NCBI GenBank assembly: GCA_030077755.1
Contig: JAQJZZ010000017.1
Span: forward strand, 930,001-994,000
Direction: 5' to 3'
Length of the DNA: 64,000 nucleotides
Source: Filosporella fistucella
Taxonomy: Eukaryota; Ascomycota; Leotiomycetes; Helotiales
The notes under the pieces are model-generated. The model did not search any database. It was not told the origin of the DNA and saw only the letters and a list, made by a program, of their open reading frames with translations. This document shows positions 21,644-32,601 of this stretch, in pieces (within the stretch, counting starts at the first letter, position 1; each line of letters opens with the position of its first letter). A program made the position numbers and the translations under genes.

Positions 21644-23736
21644 TTAGACTGGAGAATCAGCAGCAGCTTGGTTGGTAGCTGGAGCCTCCTCGGTATGGAC
21701 GCCCTTCTCCACGGCCACTCCAGTCTTCTCTACCATACCCATATCAGCTGCAAAAGTGCTGTGTGGGACCCAGGCAGCTGAAGTACGTGGAGTGGTCTCC
21801 TCAAGCATGCGGTCAACTTGTTCGAGTGAAAGGCCCTTGGTCTCAGGAATGAGGAGATAGGCATACACGAAACAAGCAGTGCAAAGAGAACCCCATACGA
21901 AGAAGACACGAGATCCAAGATTGGCTTCACCCTTGTTCTTTCCGACCATATATGGAGTGATGACCGCAATGATGCAGTTCCAGAGCCAGTTCGAAGCTGT
22001 GCTGAGTCCAACACCTCGGGATCGGATGGGAAGAGGGAAAATCTCGCCGATGAGAACCCATGCGCCTATAAGAAGTAAGTTCTCTGCTACCTGAAATTTG
22101 AAATAGACACTTACCAGGGCCCCATGTGGTAGCGAAGAAGAAGATGTAAATGCAGATGAAGGCGATTTGTGCAGAGACAGCGCTGTGGTTGTGTTGACTC
22201 TCACGACCTGCAGTAACACCAATAATTCCGACCAAGAACTCGCAGATGAGCATACCCAAGGCACCCCAAATCAAAATTGTACGACGTCCAAATCGTTCGA
22301 TGATCCAGAATGAGAGTGGGGTAGAGCAGACATTGACTAATGTGGTAACCAAACCAATCAAGAAAGGGTTGCTAATGGTACCAAGCTCCTGGAAGAAGGT
22401 CGTACCGAAGTAGAAGATGAAGTTGATACCGGTCCATTGCTGCATCATCTGGAGAGAAGTACCCAGGATAGTACGACGCAAGTTGGACGATGGAACACGT
22501 AGACCTCCAGTGAAGCAACTCAACCAGGTCTTAAGATAGCTACCTTGTGGGATGACGGACATCTCATACTCGTTATTTGCAACAATCTCAGCCAATTCCT
22601 GTTGGATGTATTCAGATCCCTCGGGTTCGCCACGAAGACGGGTGAGGACATGTGCAGCCTTCTCAAGATTGCCCTTGCGAACGAAGTAACGAGGAGATTC
22701 GGGGAGCATGAAGATACCACCACCGAGAATCAAGGCCCAAAGCATCTGAATTGCAATTGGAATACGATAGGATCCGGTGTCAGTTCGGTTTTGGGTGCCG
22801 TAATCAACGCAGGATGCGAGCAAGATACCGATTGTGATACAGAATTGGTATCCAGAAACCAATGCACCTCGAACCTTTCTTGGAGCGATCTCGGACACTG
22901 CAGCAATTAGAATGTGTCTTTAGTTGAAAGAAGGAAGCAGAGTGCAGATGCTATCTCCTCGCTTATTGTGTACGGATATGAAATTTACTTACTGTACAGG
23001 ATGATGATGGCGGAAACGAAACCGACACCAAAACCAGCAACGAGACGACCAGCAACAAGAAGACCCAATCCAGTACTTGCTGTCTGGAGGATGACGCCAA
23101 CAGTGAAGATAAAACAACCGGCAATGATGGTTGTTCGACGTCCAAACCAATCAGCGAGGTCGCCAGCGATCAGCGCACCAAAGAAGGTACCGGCAGAGAG
23201 AATCGATGTGATGAGAGATTTCTTCCAGGCGGGCAGAGTGAATGCATCCTTCTCGGCCTTGGACGCATCAGAAGCAGGAATTGGAATGCCAGTGAAGAGA
23301 TGAATGAAGTAGTTCACTGGGAAGGATTAGCTGCGTTGAGAATTGACAGCGTGAGTAGGTCGAAACCCGTTCCGAAGCTGGGGACCCACGCCATACGGCA
23401 AGATCAAAGAGAAGCAAAGAAAGGTTTTACATACTGCCCATAACACCAGAGATGTAACCTGAATCGAAGCCAAAGAAGATACCACCGAAGGAAGCGAAAG
23501 CGCACATCAGATATGCCTACTCGAGTCAGTTGGAGTTGCAATGGGGTCAAACCACTGAAGAGAGTGATGCTGTTGCCGCAAATATTGCAGCCCATCAATA
23601 GAGAATTGGATTGTGATGCTTACCTTGATCGTCACTGGTGCCTCAATACTGGATTCAGGTCAGGGTACTTCATCTAATGAGATAGAACAATAACATACCG
23701 AGACACATCGGCCGTAGCCACCAAGCCGCCTGCCAT
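21644..23736 (-). CDS. MFS sugar porter, hexose-transporter-like
   Basis: Six exons (23736-23699, 23648-23624, 23516-23435, 23316-22993, 22897-22115, 22065-21644) splice in frame to 557 aa. The first two exons are 38 and 25 nt. Sugar-porter signatures are complete: AYLMCAFASFGGIFFGFDSGYISGV-type TM1, DWFGRR, GRLVAGFGVGF, PESPRYFVRKG, QQWTGINFIFYFGTTFF in TM7, RFGRR, GEIFPLPIRSRG and the closing PETKGLSLEQVDRML. These are the features of fungal glucose/hexose carriers, with FFFATTWGPGAWVL in TM10. It imports a hexose, probably glucose, by facilitated diffusion or proton symport. The start at 23736 is supported by the MAGGLVATADV leader common in this clade. It could be a sensor (RCO-3/Snf3-like), but the C-tail is only about 65 residues, so a transporter is more likely. 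Confidence 0.93.
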
Positions 23737-26329
23737 GTTTATGAGTTGCTCTTCAGCAGGTGTCAATTGAGAAAGTTGTTGATTTTTTGGAAAACTGGAG
23801 CTGTGTTGGCAACGACAATGAGATTGTCGAGGTCAATTTTGTGATGAAGGGTGTTTGTTGTGAGTTGGGGGAAAGGTTGTGAAGAGGAAAAGGAAGGGTT
23901 ATCAACAAAAGGCGCGTCTGGGTAAAGTCCAAGGGTTTTGTAGTTTGGGCGGACAGGCAGGAAGTCGCGAGGCAAAGGTGGTGAGGTGGAATCGAACTAC
24001 AGAACAGGAGGTAGCTCGCTTCCGACTTTCCTCGAATTTCGGCGAGCTGCACCACTTACATCCCTCCCTGTGCTTGTGCTTCTCTGCCTGTGCCTCGTGA
24101 GACTTCAAAATTCTAGTTGTGGAATGCAAATGGGATGGTATGTATGGTATGGTATGGTTTTGGTCCCACGTTATGCTGGGCAATACGATTATACGGGGCA
24201 ATTATGCTGCGTTTGAAGCTCCAGACTGGCCGTTGTTCTCCTGTGCTCTATGCTCACGTTCCTCTTACAGGCCATACACAGTGCCGTTCAGAGGCATTCA
24301 GTGCCAGGTCCGTGCCATCCCCAGCTTTCACCACCAACCAACAAGCCTGGAAAACGCCAGAATGCGCCCACAGCGCCCCAGTGCGCTCCCCCGCTTTACA
24401 CTAACAGGACCCTGGGGGAATTGCAGAAACACCCTGTACAAACGGACCGAATACTACAGAAAAGATGATTTTCATGGGGTGACAGTGACGAGGGTGACCA
24501 ACAGCTGGACCTCACTATGTCTTTTACGGCCTTGCTGCTGACAGAGGATAACAGCCCGCACGAAACCATCCACTCGACCCCAACACAAGAGATTTGTCCA
24601 GATCACCAGGCTGCGAGTAGTCGAATGCGGATATTACATTGTCATGGGTGTTCGAAGATAGCCTCGAGTCGGATGAAGTGGAGGTGTGGATTGACTGGGG
24701 ATGGACACAGATTCTAATGAAACAGAGGGAGCGCAGAGCTACCCCGTCATCGACACAGTTTCGAAAGAACAGAGTGGAAAGCAGCTGGTAAACAGCTCCC
24801 GTTACATCTGTCTCGGCCCTACTTTGTACCATCCACCACCCGTTCCGGCAAAAGAATCCATATCTATTTGACCAGATCCCAATTTCATCCTACTCTGTAG
24901 AGAACTCTACACTGCACACGCATTCAATGCTCAAAATCTATTCAATAAATTACTCATTTGGCCGAGAGAAGCACTCGAAATCTCCTCACGGGAAAAAACA
25001 GATTCACAAGGTCTCCAGATCTCTCCACACCGAAGACAATCCGAGATATCGACAATAAAGGGCCGTTAGATCTATGTTTTCTTTTTTTCTATTCGTTTGG
25101 CGTACGCCACAGTTCGGCGCTTGAGACATCATGTCATATATTCTCCGTCCCTGACTCCTGACTTCGTTTGCCGTCACGAGGACCCTGGAGTAAAATCTGA
25201 GTCGAGTTCGAGTCCATTACCAACGGTTTCAGACAAGTCACACCGCTTATATTAACCCGCAAATAGAATACTGCATGTTTCTAAATAATGACAGCACAGA
25301 ACGAAAGAGTGCTGCAAACGGATCCAGATCGAGGTTGTCAATTACTTGATGTGCAGTTCATCCCAAAATTATTTCCTGAACGAGAAATATCAACATTCTA
25401 TTGAACGAAATTGAAATCCCAGAAGATTCCAATCTGGTGAACAGTGGCTGATATTTGTATTCGTTCCGATTCATTTCACCAAACATAACCAAGCGCCTGC
25501 AAATGCGACATGCCTAATCCCGATGCCGTATGCAGTGGCATCCAATAAGCTGGTAGGGAAGAAAACGGATCGTGGGAGGTGGGAGGCCAGTTGCAGCTGG
25601 GAATTGTGATGGATCGGTCGTACGAGCGTTGGTTGGCATGGTGAGAGAGAGATGGGATGATGATTACGGCATCTAGACCCTGAAGCTTTTCTGTAATAAT
25701 TTTGATATGACTGTACCTGGATTTGAATTTTGTGTATGAATGTCGTGATTGTACCTGTAATGTTTGTCTAGATTATTATCTCGACATTCCAATCTTGTAG
25801 TCGACCGGCAAAGAATCTTCACAACTTCCTACCACCAACATCCATTCTCTAATTCCTCACGTCTTACTGTACCTCCGTCACCAACTCCTCCCACTTCCTT
25901 CCAACCTCCAACCTCCAATCCCTCGTCCTCAATCCCATTCTCTCGTCCTCCAACCCTTCCTCCCATCCCCAAAACGCCCCTCGACCTAACCTCAAGCCCT
26001 TTTCAAAATCAGCTCACAATCACAACCATTACAGAAGACATCAAAATACACATTCACTAGCTCAAACTAGCGCGTGACTGCCGTGCCCCGAGCCCGAGGA
26101 CACTAATTTTCTTGTCCTTGGGACATCAAAGCTTCGGTTTAGTACCAAGGTGCGCTATCGGTTCCGGCCGATGAAAAGCTAGAGTAAGTAGTGAGCAAGG
26201 AAGGATCCAGTAGTAGGGAAGGAGGGCGAGGGGGAATTATTAGGAGAGGTGGTACTTATTTGGAGAAACCGTGGTATGTATGATTTGGACTAATAAATTG
26301 AAGGCGATGTACTGTACATGTGGGTACCT

Positions 26330-26760
26330 CCGTACATAGGTAACCTCAGCAATACCCCGACATCAATACCCTCACATTCCCAACCCAAAACCATCGAATC
26401 CCCACTCCCTCTCCCTCTCTCACACCCTCTCCTTCCTCCCTTCAAACACCTTCCAACCCTCAAACCTACCCCTCTCAAACTCAAAATCCACAAAAGCCGC
26501 AACAAATAAACAAATAAATAAAAAAAACTCACACCCCTCACCTTCCCCACAAAAGCCACCTCGCCACATCATAATCTCTCGATCTGATCGTATGGTGGTT
26601 GGTGATGTTTTAGTGGATGCTGGAGTGTGGCGTTTCGGCGCGGTGGAGGGTTGGGTGCAGGTGATGATGATGGGGCGGGCGGTTGGATGCGGGTTTGGGA
26701 GGTGTCATGGGTGTGTGTGGTGTGGTGTTTATGAAGCTTTGGAGGATTTTTGTTGGTGGC
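26330..26760. other. C-rich/G-rich strand switch with G-run cluster
   Basis: From about 26330 to 26510 the + strand is C-rich and almost G-free (CCCTCTCC-type runs), then A-rich to 26530. From 26590 to 26760 it is G-rich, with six runs of three or more G between 26648 and 26699. The G runs could form a G-quadruplex with one long loop. Confidence 0.6.
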
Positions 26761-28290
26761 TTCTGCGCGAGAGGTGAGACTTATGGTCTAAGATTTGTGA
26801 TTTGAATGTTTCTAATGATATTTAGAGTTTGCGCCAGAGATGAGTTCTGGAATTTCACGTGGGACGATGGTGAGGAAGCCTTCGAAGGTCGAGTTGTGTG
26901 GTTGATGTGGGGGAAATTCAGAAAGTACTGCACGGTATTATGCTGATTTCTTTCAGGAGACCTATCAACCTCGACGATTATCTAAAGATATAGAAAATTG
27001 TCTGTTCTTTTACATTCTGCCCTCGTACTGTTGCCATCACTTGCTTGTGCTTTTTTTGTCTAATAGGCTGTAAATTTATTGCTAGTAGAAGATGCAATTT
27101 CGAAACGAAGAGACGACGATGAACTCCAGAAATCCACAAAATATTGTCTTTCCGGCAGACTTCTTTGAATATGTTCAATCCATTCGTTCTTAGTCTTTAT
27201 TCTGAATCGACCGAAGTTCTTTTCCATATACTCGTCGGCATTATATCTCATGATTTGGCCTCTACTTGAACCTCAGTGCATGCTCCGCGGCAGAATAAAT
27301 CTAGACAGTACTTTTCCTTTGTCCGACCTGAAGAAATGGATCAGATCGTAGGTTCCTTTTCCACAGATTTACTTTCCAAGGAAACTTCGATATTGTAAGG
27401 GATATTTGACTCTGATGAGACGCGTCGAAGCCTGAGAGACAAAATTCGTTGAATGAAGAAAAGATTTAGTGATCTAAGAGGGAGAGTCTTCAACTTAGAC
27501 CGTTGAACAATCCAATGCTGACTCTCGATCTGGAGAGGAGGAAGCTTTCTAAGCGCTTCCTTCAAGGGATAGTCGAATCATAGATTTAAAAGTGATATTT
27601 TTGAGGAGTAATTCACGGCGATTTGGCACAATACCACACCATGAAGATCTATTGTTTCTATCCCAATCAAGATTCGCAGAAGTTCTCATTGTGATAAAAT
27701 CACCTCGACGCCTTGACCATTATTTTGAATCTCCATAAAACTTGGAAACAGGAATGGGAAACCATTCAATGTCTGCTAAGGGGGATTTGCTTCGCCAATT
27801 CCACGGTTATGGCGTAGAAGAGTGACTATTCTACAGCCCAATTGTAGCCCAACGTTACCAGAACAAACAATTGTGGGCTGCCTGAAAAGGCTGAACACTT
27901 TATGAGTAGATGCCAGCAGAAGTATAGTCTCACTACCTGCTGTGTGGCAGAAAACCATAACGCCGAAATTTTCACACTTTTAGCATTCTCACCCCTCACT
28001 CCTAGCAATAGTAAATACTTCAAGTACCCATATGATAGTCTGAAAAATCAAGAAGAAGTATCTAAGAAGAGTACCTACGCAGTCAACCACCAACCAGAAA
28101 ATACCCCAAACAATTAAACCTCACAAACAAAACCACCCCAAAAATATATATCCTCATTCCAAAGCAACAAAACTCCACCGTCCACTCCAAAGGAAGGGAC
28201 GATTTAGAAAATCCACTTGGATTTTTGAAGAACTGAACTACCTTGCTCTCGATAGGGGCCTCCCCCGTTTTGAAAGCTACGGTAGCTGAC

Positions 28291-28321
28291 CCACTCCGCC
28301 ATGGAAACATGGCGGAAGTGG
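28291..28321. other. Strong hairpin with GAAA loop
   Basis: CCACT-CCGCCATG, loop GAAA, CATGGCGG-A-AGTGG: a 13-bp stem with one bulged A and a GNRA-type tetraloop. No gene covers it. Could be a structured RNA piece, a palindromic protein site or the tip of a decayed inverted-repeat element. Confidence 0.6.
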
Positions 28322-28775
28322 ATCGATAGTAGCAGAACTATTTGTGTATAAAACTAGTTCGAAATGGTATCTCGAGGACGAGAGGGGGGTTTTGCGCGGA
28401 AGGCAAAGGGGTCGGGTGTGCTATGCGCGAGACGGGCGAACTGCTCGTCACGCGTTGTGTTTACCCCTGGTTTTTTTCTAATCTGTTTCTGTATTATTAT
28501 GAATCTTGGAATTTCAATGAGTATGTTTGAGGAGATACTCCTGTTCTTGAGATGAGAAATGTATTGAGCAGTGTATTCACACTTTGCTTTGGAGGTACAG
28601 GCGGCGCTGCAACTCAGAAAGAAGAGCCCACGACTTGATGAACTGGAAGAAATTCAGTACTCGAGGAAATTATTAAAACCCTCGCATTTTAGCATAATAA
28701 GATCATATCGACCTTATTTTTGTCAATGAAAGTCCGCCATCTTAACCTCTCCATCGCTCATCCTCACCCTCGTTC

Positions 28776-29465
28776 TCACAATCCAGCTCTCTCCCTTTGA
28801 ACCTTCTCCACGGCCTCTCTCCACTCCTCATCAATAAGTACCATTCCCTGTACTCCTCTCTCCTTCAATACCTCGCTATCAACCACAAATGAAGCTATGA
28901 GGACCGCTTCCTCGGTTGTAGAAGCGTTATCACTAATACGGTGACGGCAGCCGGGGGCGTCCTTGAAGGCTTCACCTGGCTGTATGTAATGATATATCAG
29001 CATTATACTCTTCTTGTCAAGGGATACCTGTCTAGTTTCGTAGATGGAAATCTGAATTTGGTGACGAGTCCTAAACAAAATGGGAAAACAGAGTAGGAAG
29101 TTGCAAAAGATCTCACGTTCTTCCAAATTTAGAGAGGGAATATGGAGAGAGTACTTACGCCCAAGCAAATCATTTTATCATCATTCATCTTATTGAAAAT
29201 ATGTCCCTTCAGCACACTGACCCCCACAAACGCACCGGGATGTGTATGCGGCGGTGTCGATCCATTAGGTGGAAAGCGAACTTGAATGGCCAAGAGAGTG
29301 AAACCCGGCACATTTGGGAGCGGATATTGGTAAAGGACAGTAGGCTCGGGGGGAGGACGTCTAGATAGTTTAAATTTGGGAGAATTGAAGGGAGGGGAAG
29401 ACTAACGTAGGATCGTAAGTTGGCTCAACTTCTGGAAGAGCAGGTTTTGTGGATTGGGATGCCAT
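28776..29465 (-). CDS. Cupin-domain protein
   Basis: Three exons (29465-29407, 29360-29159, 28979-28776) join in frame to 154 aa, matching a single-domain cupin. The metal-site motif 1 is seen as RFPPNGSTPPHTHPGAFVGVSVLKG, with the His-x-His pair, and motif 2 as PGEAFKDAPGCRHRISDNAS. The end EEAVLIASFVVDSEVL continues the barrel. Small fungal cupins of this kind bind Mn, Fe or Zn; some are dioxygenases or isomerases, others are of unknown role. No signal peptide is seen, so it is probably cytosolic. It stands alone with no pathway context. Splice sites are ordinary (GTTAGT, GTAAGT, and a donor/CAG pair that restores PGEAF). Confidence 0.83.
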
Positions 29466-30053
29466 TCTGAGTGGTGAGATGAGAGACGAGGTTGCTGTTA
29501 AGTGTTGCTGGATGTAGAGTTGGAGTTGTTGTTTGGTAAAATTGAGTGTTGTTGAATGTAAGAACTTCAAAGTCCGAGATCATTAATCTAAGTATCTATA
29601 CAAAAATGGAAGGTACCTAGAGCTGGCGGCGAGAAGTCTACTATATAGCGCCTTCCTTTTGTTTCACGACGTGGCACACGCACATAACTATCGTTCATCC
29701 CACAGAACGCCTCTTCCCAAGTGGAAAGGCTATGCATGACGTCCGCTACACACATTCGTCATTGTGGGATTAGCTGCAGCGGCTATCTATGTAGCGGGCT
29801 AACGGGTACCGAATACCGGTGACACTAGATATGCATTCATCAGATTGAATTTGCCATCGAAAAATCAATGAATTTTGTTGCTATATACATAACGTGATTG
29901 AAGAGACTGTTTTGATGTTGCTTTACTGAAAACATCGTTGGGGGCAAATTTGATCTTGTCCCTCAGATATCTTGCATCAAATTCGCCGCCAAGAAGAGAA
30001 TTCCTTTCGCCTGCTTTCCGCCCCCTCCATATGTACACATTTTCGTGGTGTGT
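29466..30053. other. Intergenic
   Basis: Cupin promoter and 3' side of the small secreted protein gene. No gene seen. Confidence 0.5.
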
Positions 30054-30589
30054 TTATTGCTCATCAGTATCCTCTTCTTCAGCGACAGCCGTGGTAGTTG
30101 GGCGAGGCGCTCTTGTGCCAGTTGGTGACCCCGTTGGTCTCGTGTGAGAGCCAGTGTACGACCCAGTGTGGGATGGTCTAGTCCTGGTTCCAGTTGGTCG
30201 AACCCCAGTTCCCGTGGGACGGGGAGGTCGAGAAACAGTTGGTCTAAAATGATATAAGTAATTGTCTTCTTAATCTCTAGAAGGCTGGAGAGGAATATTT
30301 TGAAGGAGGCCGCGCAGAATGTAAGGAGGAGCGTGCTTACCTAGCGGAGCCAGAAGGGAAAACAAATGTACCAGCTAAGATGCATTAGAGAAGTTTGTGA
30401 TTTTGATATACAAGGGCATACTTGGGTGAGGCAAAAGAGAGAAAGAATTTGTTGGTGCGACTTGGCGCTCGTCGACAATGGGAGCAGCTGCAACAAATCT
30501 AGGCAGGGATTAGTCAAGGTTTGGAACATAATATCAAAATCTTACCCAGCAGCCATGAGGCCTGAAAGAATGAGCTTGGAGAAATGCAT
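30054..30589 (-). CDS. Small secreted Pro/Thr/Arg-rich repeat protein
   Basis: Four exons (30589-30546, 30498-30422, 30374-30341, 30243-30054) splice in frame to 114 aa; no single open frame shows this gene. The first exon encodes MHFSKLILSGLMAAG and continues FVAAAPIVDER, a clear signal peptide and a likely Kex2-type or signal cleavage near Ala-Pro. The mature part is rich in Pro, Thr, Arg, Gly and has imperfect RPTGTR-type repeats (RPTGTGV, RPTGTRT, RPTGSPTGTRAPRPTT) then an acidic tail EEEDTDEQ. It has no Cys, so it is not a classic effector. A TATA box lies 100 bp upstream. Function unknown; a cell-wall or heavily O-glycosylated extracellular protein is likely. The intron series is consistent but needs transcript support. 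Confidence 0.72.
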
Positions 30590-32601
30590 GGCGAAGGAGG
30601 TTCTTGTTGGGAATGGTAAGCTTTGAGGTAGTGCTGGAGTTGATATTGGTGCTTGATACGGAGATCAATAATCGGGGCAGAAGGTCATATTTATACCTCG
30701 AAAGGACCATATGATACCGCTATTTCCAATTGTGGACTAGATATCATTAACCTTTGTAGACTTACGGCTTGTGAAGCCGAAAATCATCAGACGAGACGAG
30801 CATGAAGTGACAGTATCTCCATCATTAAACGGCATAGGCTTGCAACCGAGATGGCAACTGCAAGATGGCTTACAACCAAACCTGTATCCCCTCCTTTGCT
30901 TCGCTAGCTAATCACAATTGACGAGAGCCAAGCAGCTATACGCAAGCTGGTTCGGATGGTGAGCATAGGAACAGGTCTAGATTAGTGGTAAAAGGTGAAA
31001 ATGCCTTCGTTCTTGTGATGTGATGGCGGACGAGTTCTTCCATATTGCCTTTACAATGACGAAAATTGAGGGGAGAGTTGCAAAACAACGATAGATTTAT
31101 ATTGATTGTTTGAACAAGCCTTTTGTTGGTCCGGACCTTTGGGATCGTCTCTTGGAGAGCCAATCAAAGGAATGTTACTTGCAACCTTGAAAGTATTTGA
31201 CCGTGTATTGCATGCTGTAGAAAGCCACTCGGCTTATTACCTTAGCCCCGGCACATCAGTCTCGGGCCACTGGGTGGCGTTCCAGAGAGCTTGTTGTCAC
31301 AACGGGCTGCAACATCACTAGCATAGCCAGTGCCTTATGCGGGGACCCCAGACTTTAAGAGAGGTTTTCACCGTGTGGATACAGCGTGTATACCATTCTT
31401 CCAAACATGAATCTCTCGTGAAACAGCCTTGCGTGTTCAATGATCCAGAATTAATTACCCAAATGATGGCTTAATCAGCCTAAAACCGCACCACGAATGG
31501 AATTGCTAGGGCTACGCGAAAACCTGAAATTGGATGCTACTATTCTGCAGAAACGAAGCTTCACTACTACTCTGATCGAAGAGAATTACCAAATAGGTTT
31601 CGTTCGAAGCCTAGAATGGAGACGAGTTAGGCCCATGCTTGGCACGACTAAGCTTTCAGGAGCTCTAATTGTTTTATAAGCACATAGCGTTAAATCGAGT
31701 TGACAATGAAAGCTCTAGAAGCCGATGAGAGATGAGTGGCCTCGAGAAGTTTTGCTTTTGCGCACGGGTTGGCAATACTTTAATCAACTTAGGCTACAAA
31801 TCTCAAAATAGCACAGCACTTATGCATGATCAGAACAGTGGAAAAAACCTGGAGACAAGCAAACTTAAATGAGAGCCACGCGTAATAACAGCCAAGCTTC
31901 CGAGATCTCAGGAGAGATCGAGATCTTGAGACTTAACAATCGGGGGAGTTGCCTCTCAAGGATTCGGTTCCTGAAGATCCGAGACGCGGGGTTGTTCGGT
32001 GACATGCCAGAAAGCAGGAAGTAGAATAATCTCCGAGTTCATGTCGCCGATCAGACTTCAAAGCACTTCGTGAAGTTGACGGCTCGCCTCGAGTTGCGGA
32101 TGGCATCATTTGGGCTTGAGGACACGAACACTGTCGGTGACAATATTGCAAAATGATGTTAGGCTATACAGAGAAAGAGAGGGTATCATTTTAGATGCAG
32201 CGGCTTACGTACCATTTGGATGTGTTCATTTCAAGCAAAATGACTTGCGATAGTATTGAGAGCTGGAAGAATGGAGAAGAATAGGATGGCGTGAAAGTGC
32301 CAGGGGTTAAGGCAAGCCTCGTAGAGTATTTGGCAATTGCCACCGTTGAATTCTTACCTTCCTATGCAGTTTGTAATCGCAGCACGTGTTCGTGGACTTT
32401 GTCTGACTCACGCTACAGAGTATTCGAACTCGTCCAGGCAGTACTGCACAACAAATCCGCTCTTCAGGAGCACTGGATTCTACCCATCTAAACTCTCCAA
32501 ACGCCATGCGATGCTATACAACAAACACCGAGATCGCAATGCGTCTTACCCAAGATGGTATACAAACAGTCTTATACACTCATCTATGTCAATCCAGATG
32601 C
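30590..32601. other. Intergenic, 2 kb
   Basis: Apart from the TATA box no gene is supportable. A possible minus-strand Cys-containing frame at 31933-32151 needs an unproved 5' exon and has no signal peptide. Confidence 0.45.
30688..30695 (-). promoter_or_regulatory. TATA box for small secreted protein gene
   Basis: TATAAATA on the minus strand, 99 bp upstream of the ATG at 30589. Position and perfect match support strong, regulated transcription. Confidence 0.55.

Larger units (their letters stand above)
23737..28775. other. Gene-poor 5-kb stretch
   Basis: I find no gene I can defend. Open frames are short, low-complexity (Ser/Pro/Thr-rich around 25790-26060) or lack splicing partners. A 63-codon ATG frame on the minus strand at 27060-27251 has no recognised domain. 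Structure seen: a C-rich to G-rich switch at 26330-26760 and a hairpin at 28291-28321. Confidence 0.5.

Noticed and set aside
23955..24060. tRNA-like sequence on the minus strand (TTCGATTCC near a GAGCT stem)
   Set aside because: A T-loop-like TTCGATT and a 7-bp AGCTCGC/GCGAGCT pair exist, but the T stem does not pair (A-C mismatch) and the acceptor halves do not match. It may be a decayed tRNA, but I cannot support it.
25764..26060. 98-codon Ser/Pro/Thr-rich frame
   Set aside because: Low-complexity C/T-rich DNA reads open in this frame by chance; no ATG with good context or known domain.
27060..27251. 63-codon ATG frame on the minus strand
   Set aside because: No domain, no upstream or downstream exon and no promoter feature I could support.
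27341..27565. Minus-strand frame KEALRKLPPLQIE resembling the complex III subunit Qcr7
   Set aside because: The match is a few residues of a common helix motif; the rest does not follow the family and neighbouring frames are closed.
31933..32214. Possible minus-strand Cys-rich gene with an exon MNTSKWY and six Cys downstream
   Set aside because: Splicing is possible, but there is no signal peptide, no known motif and no support for the second exon.
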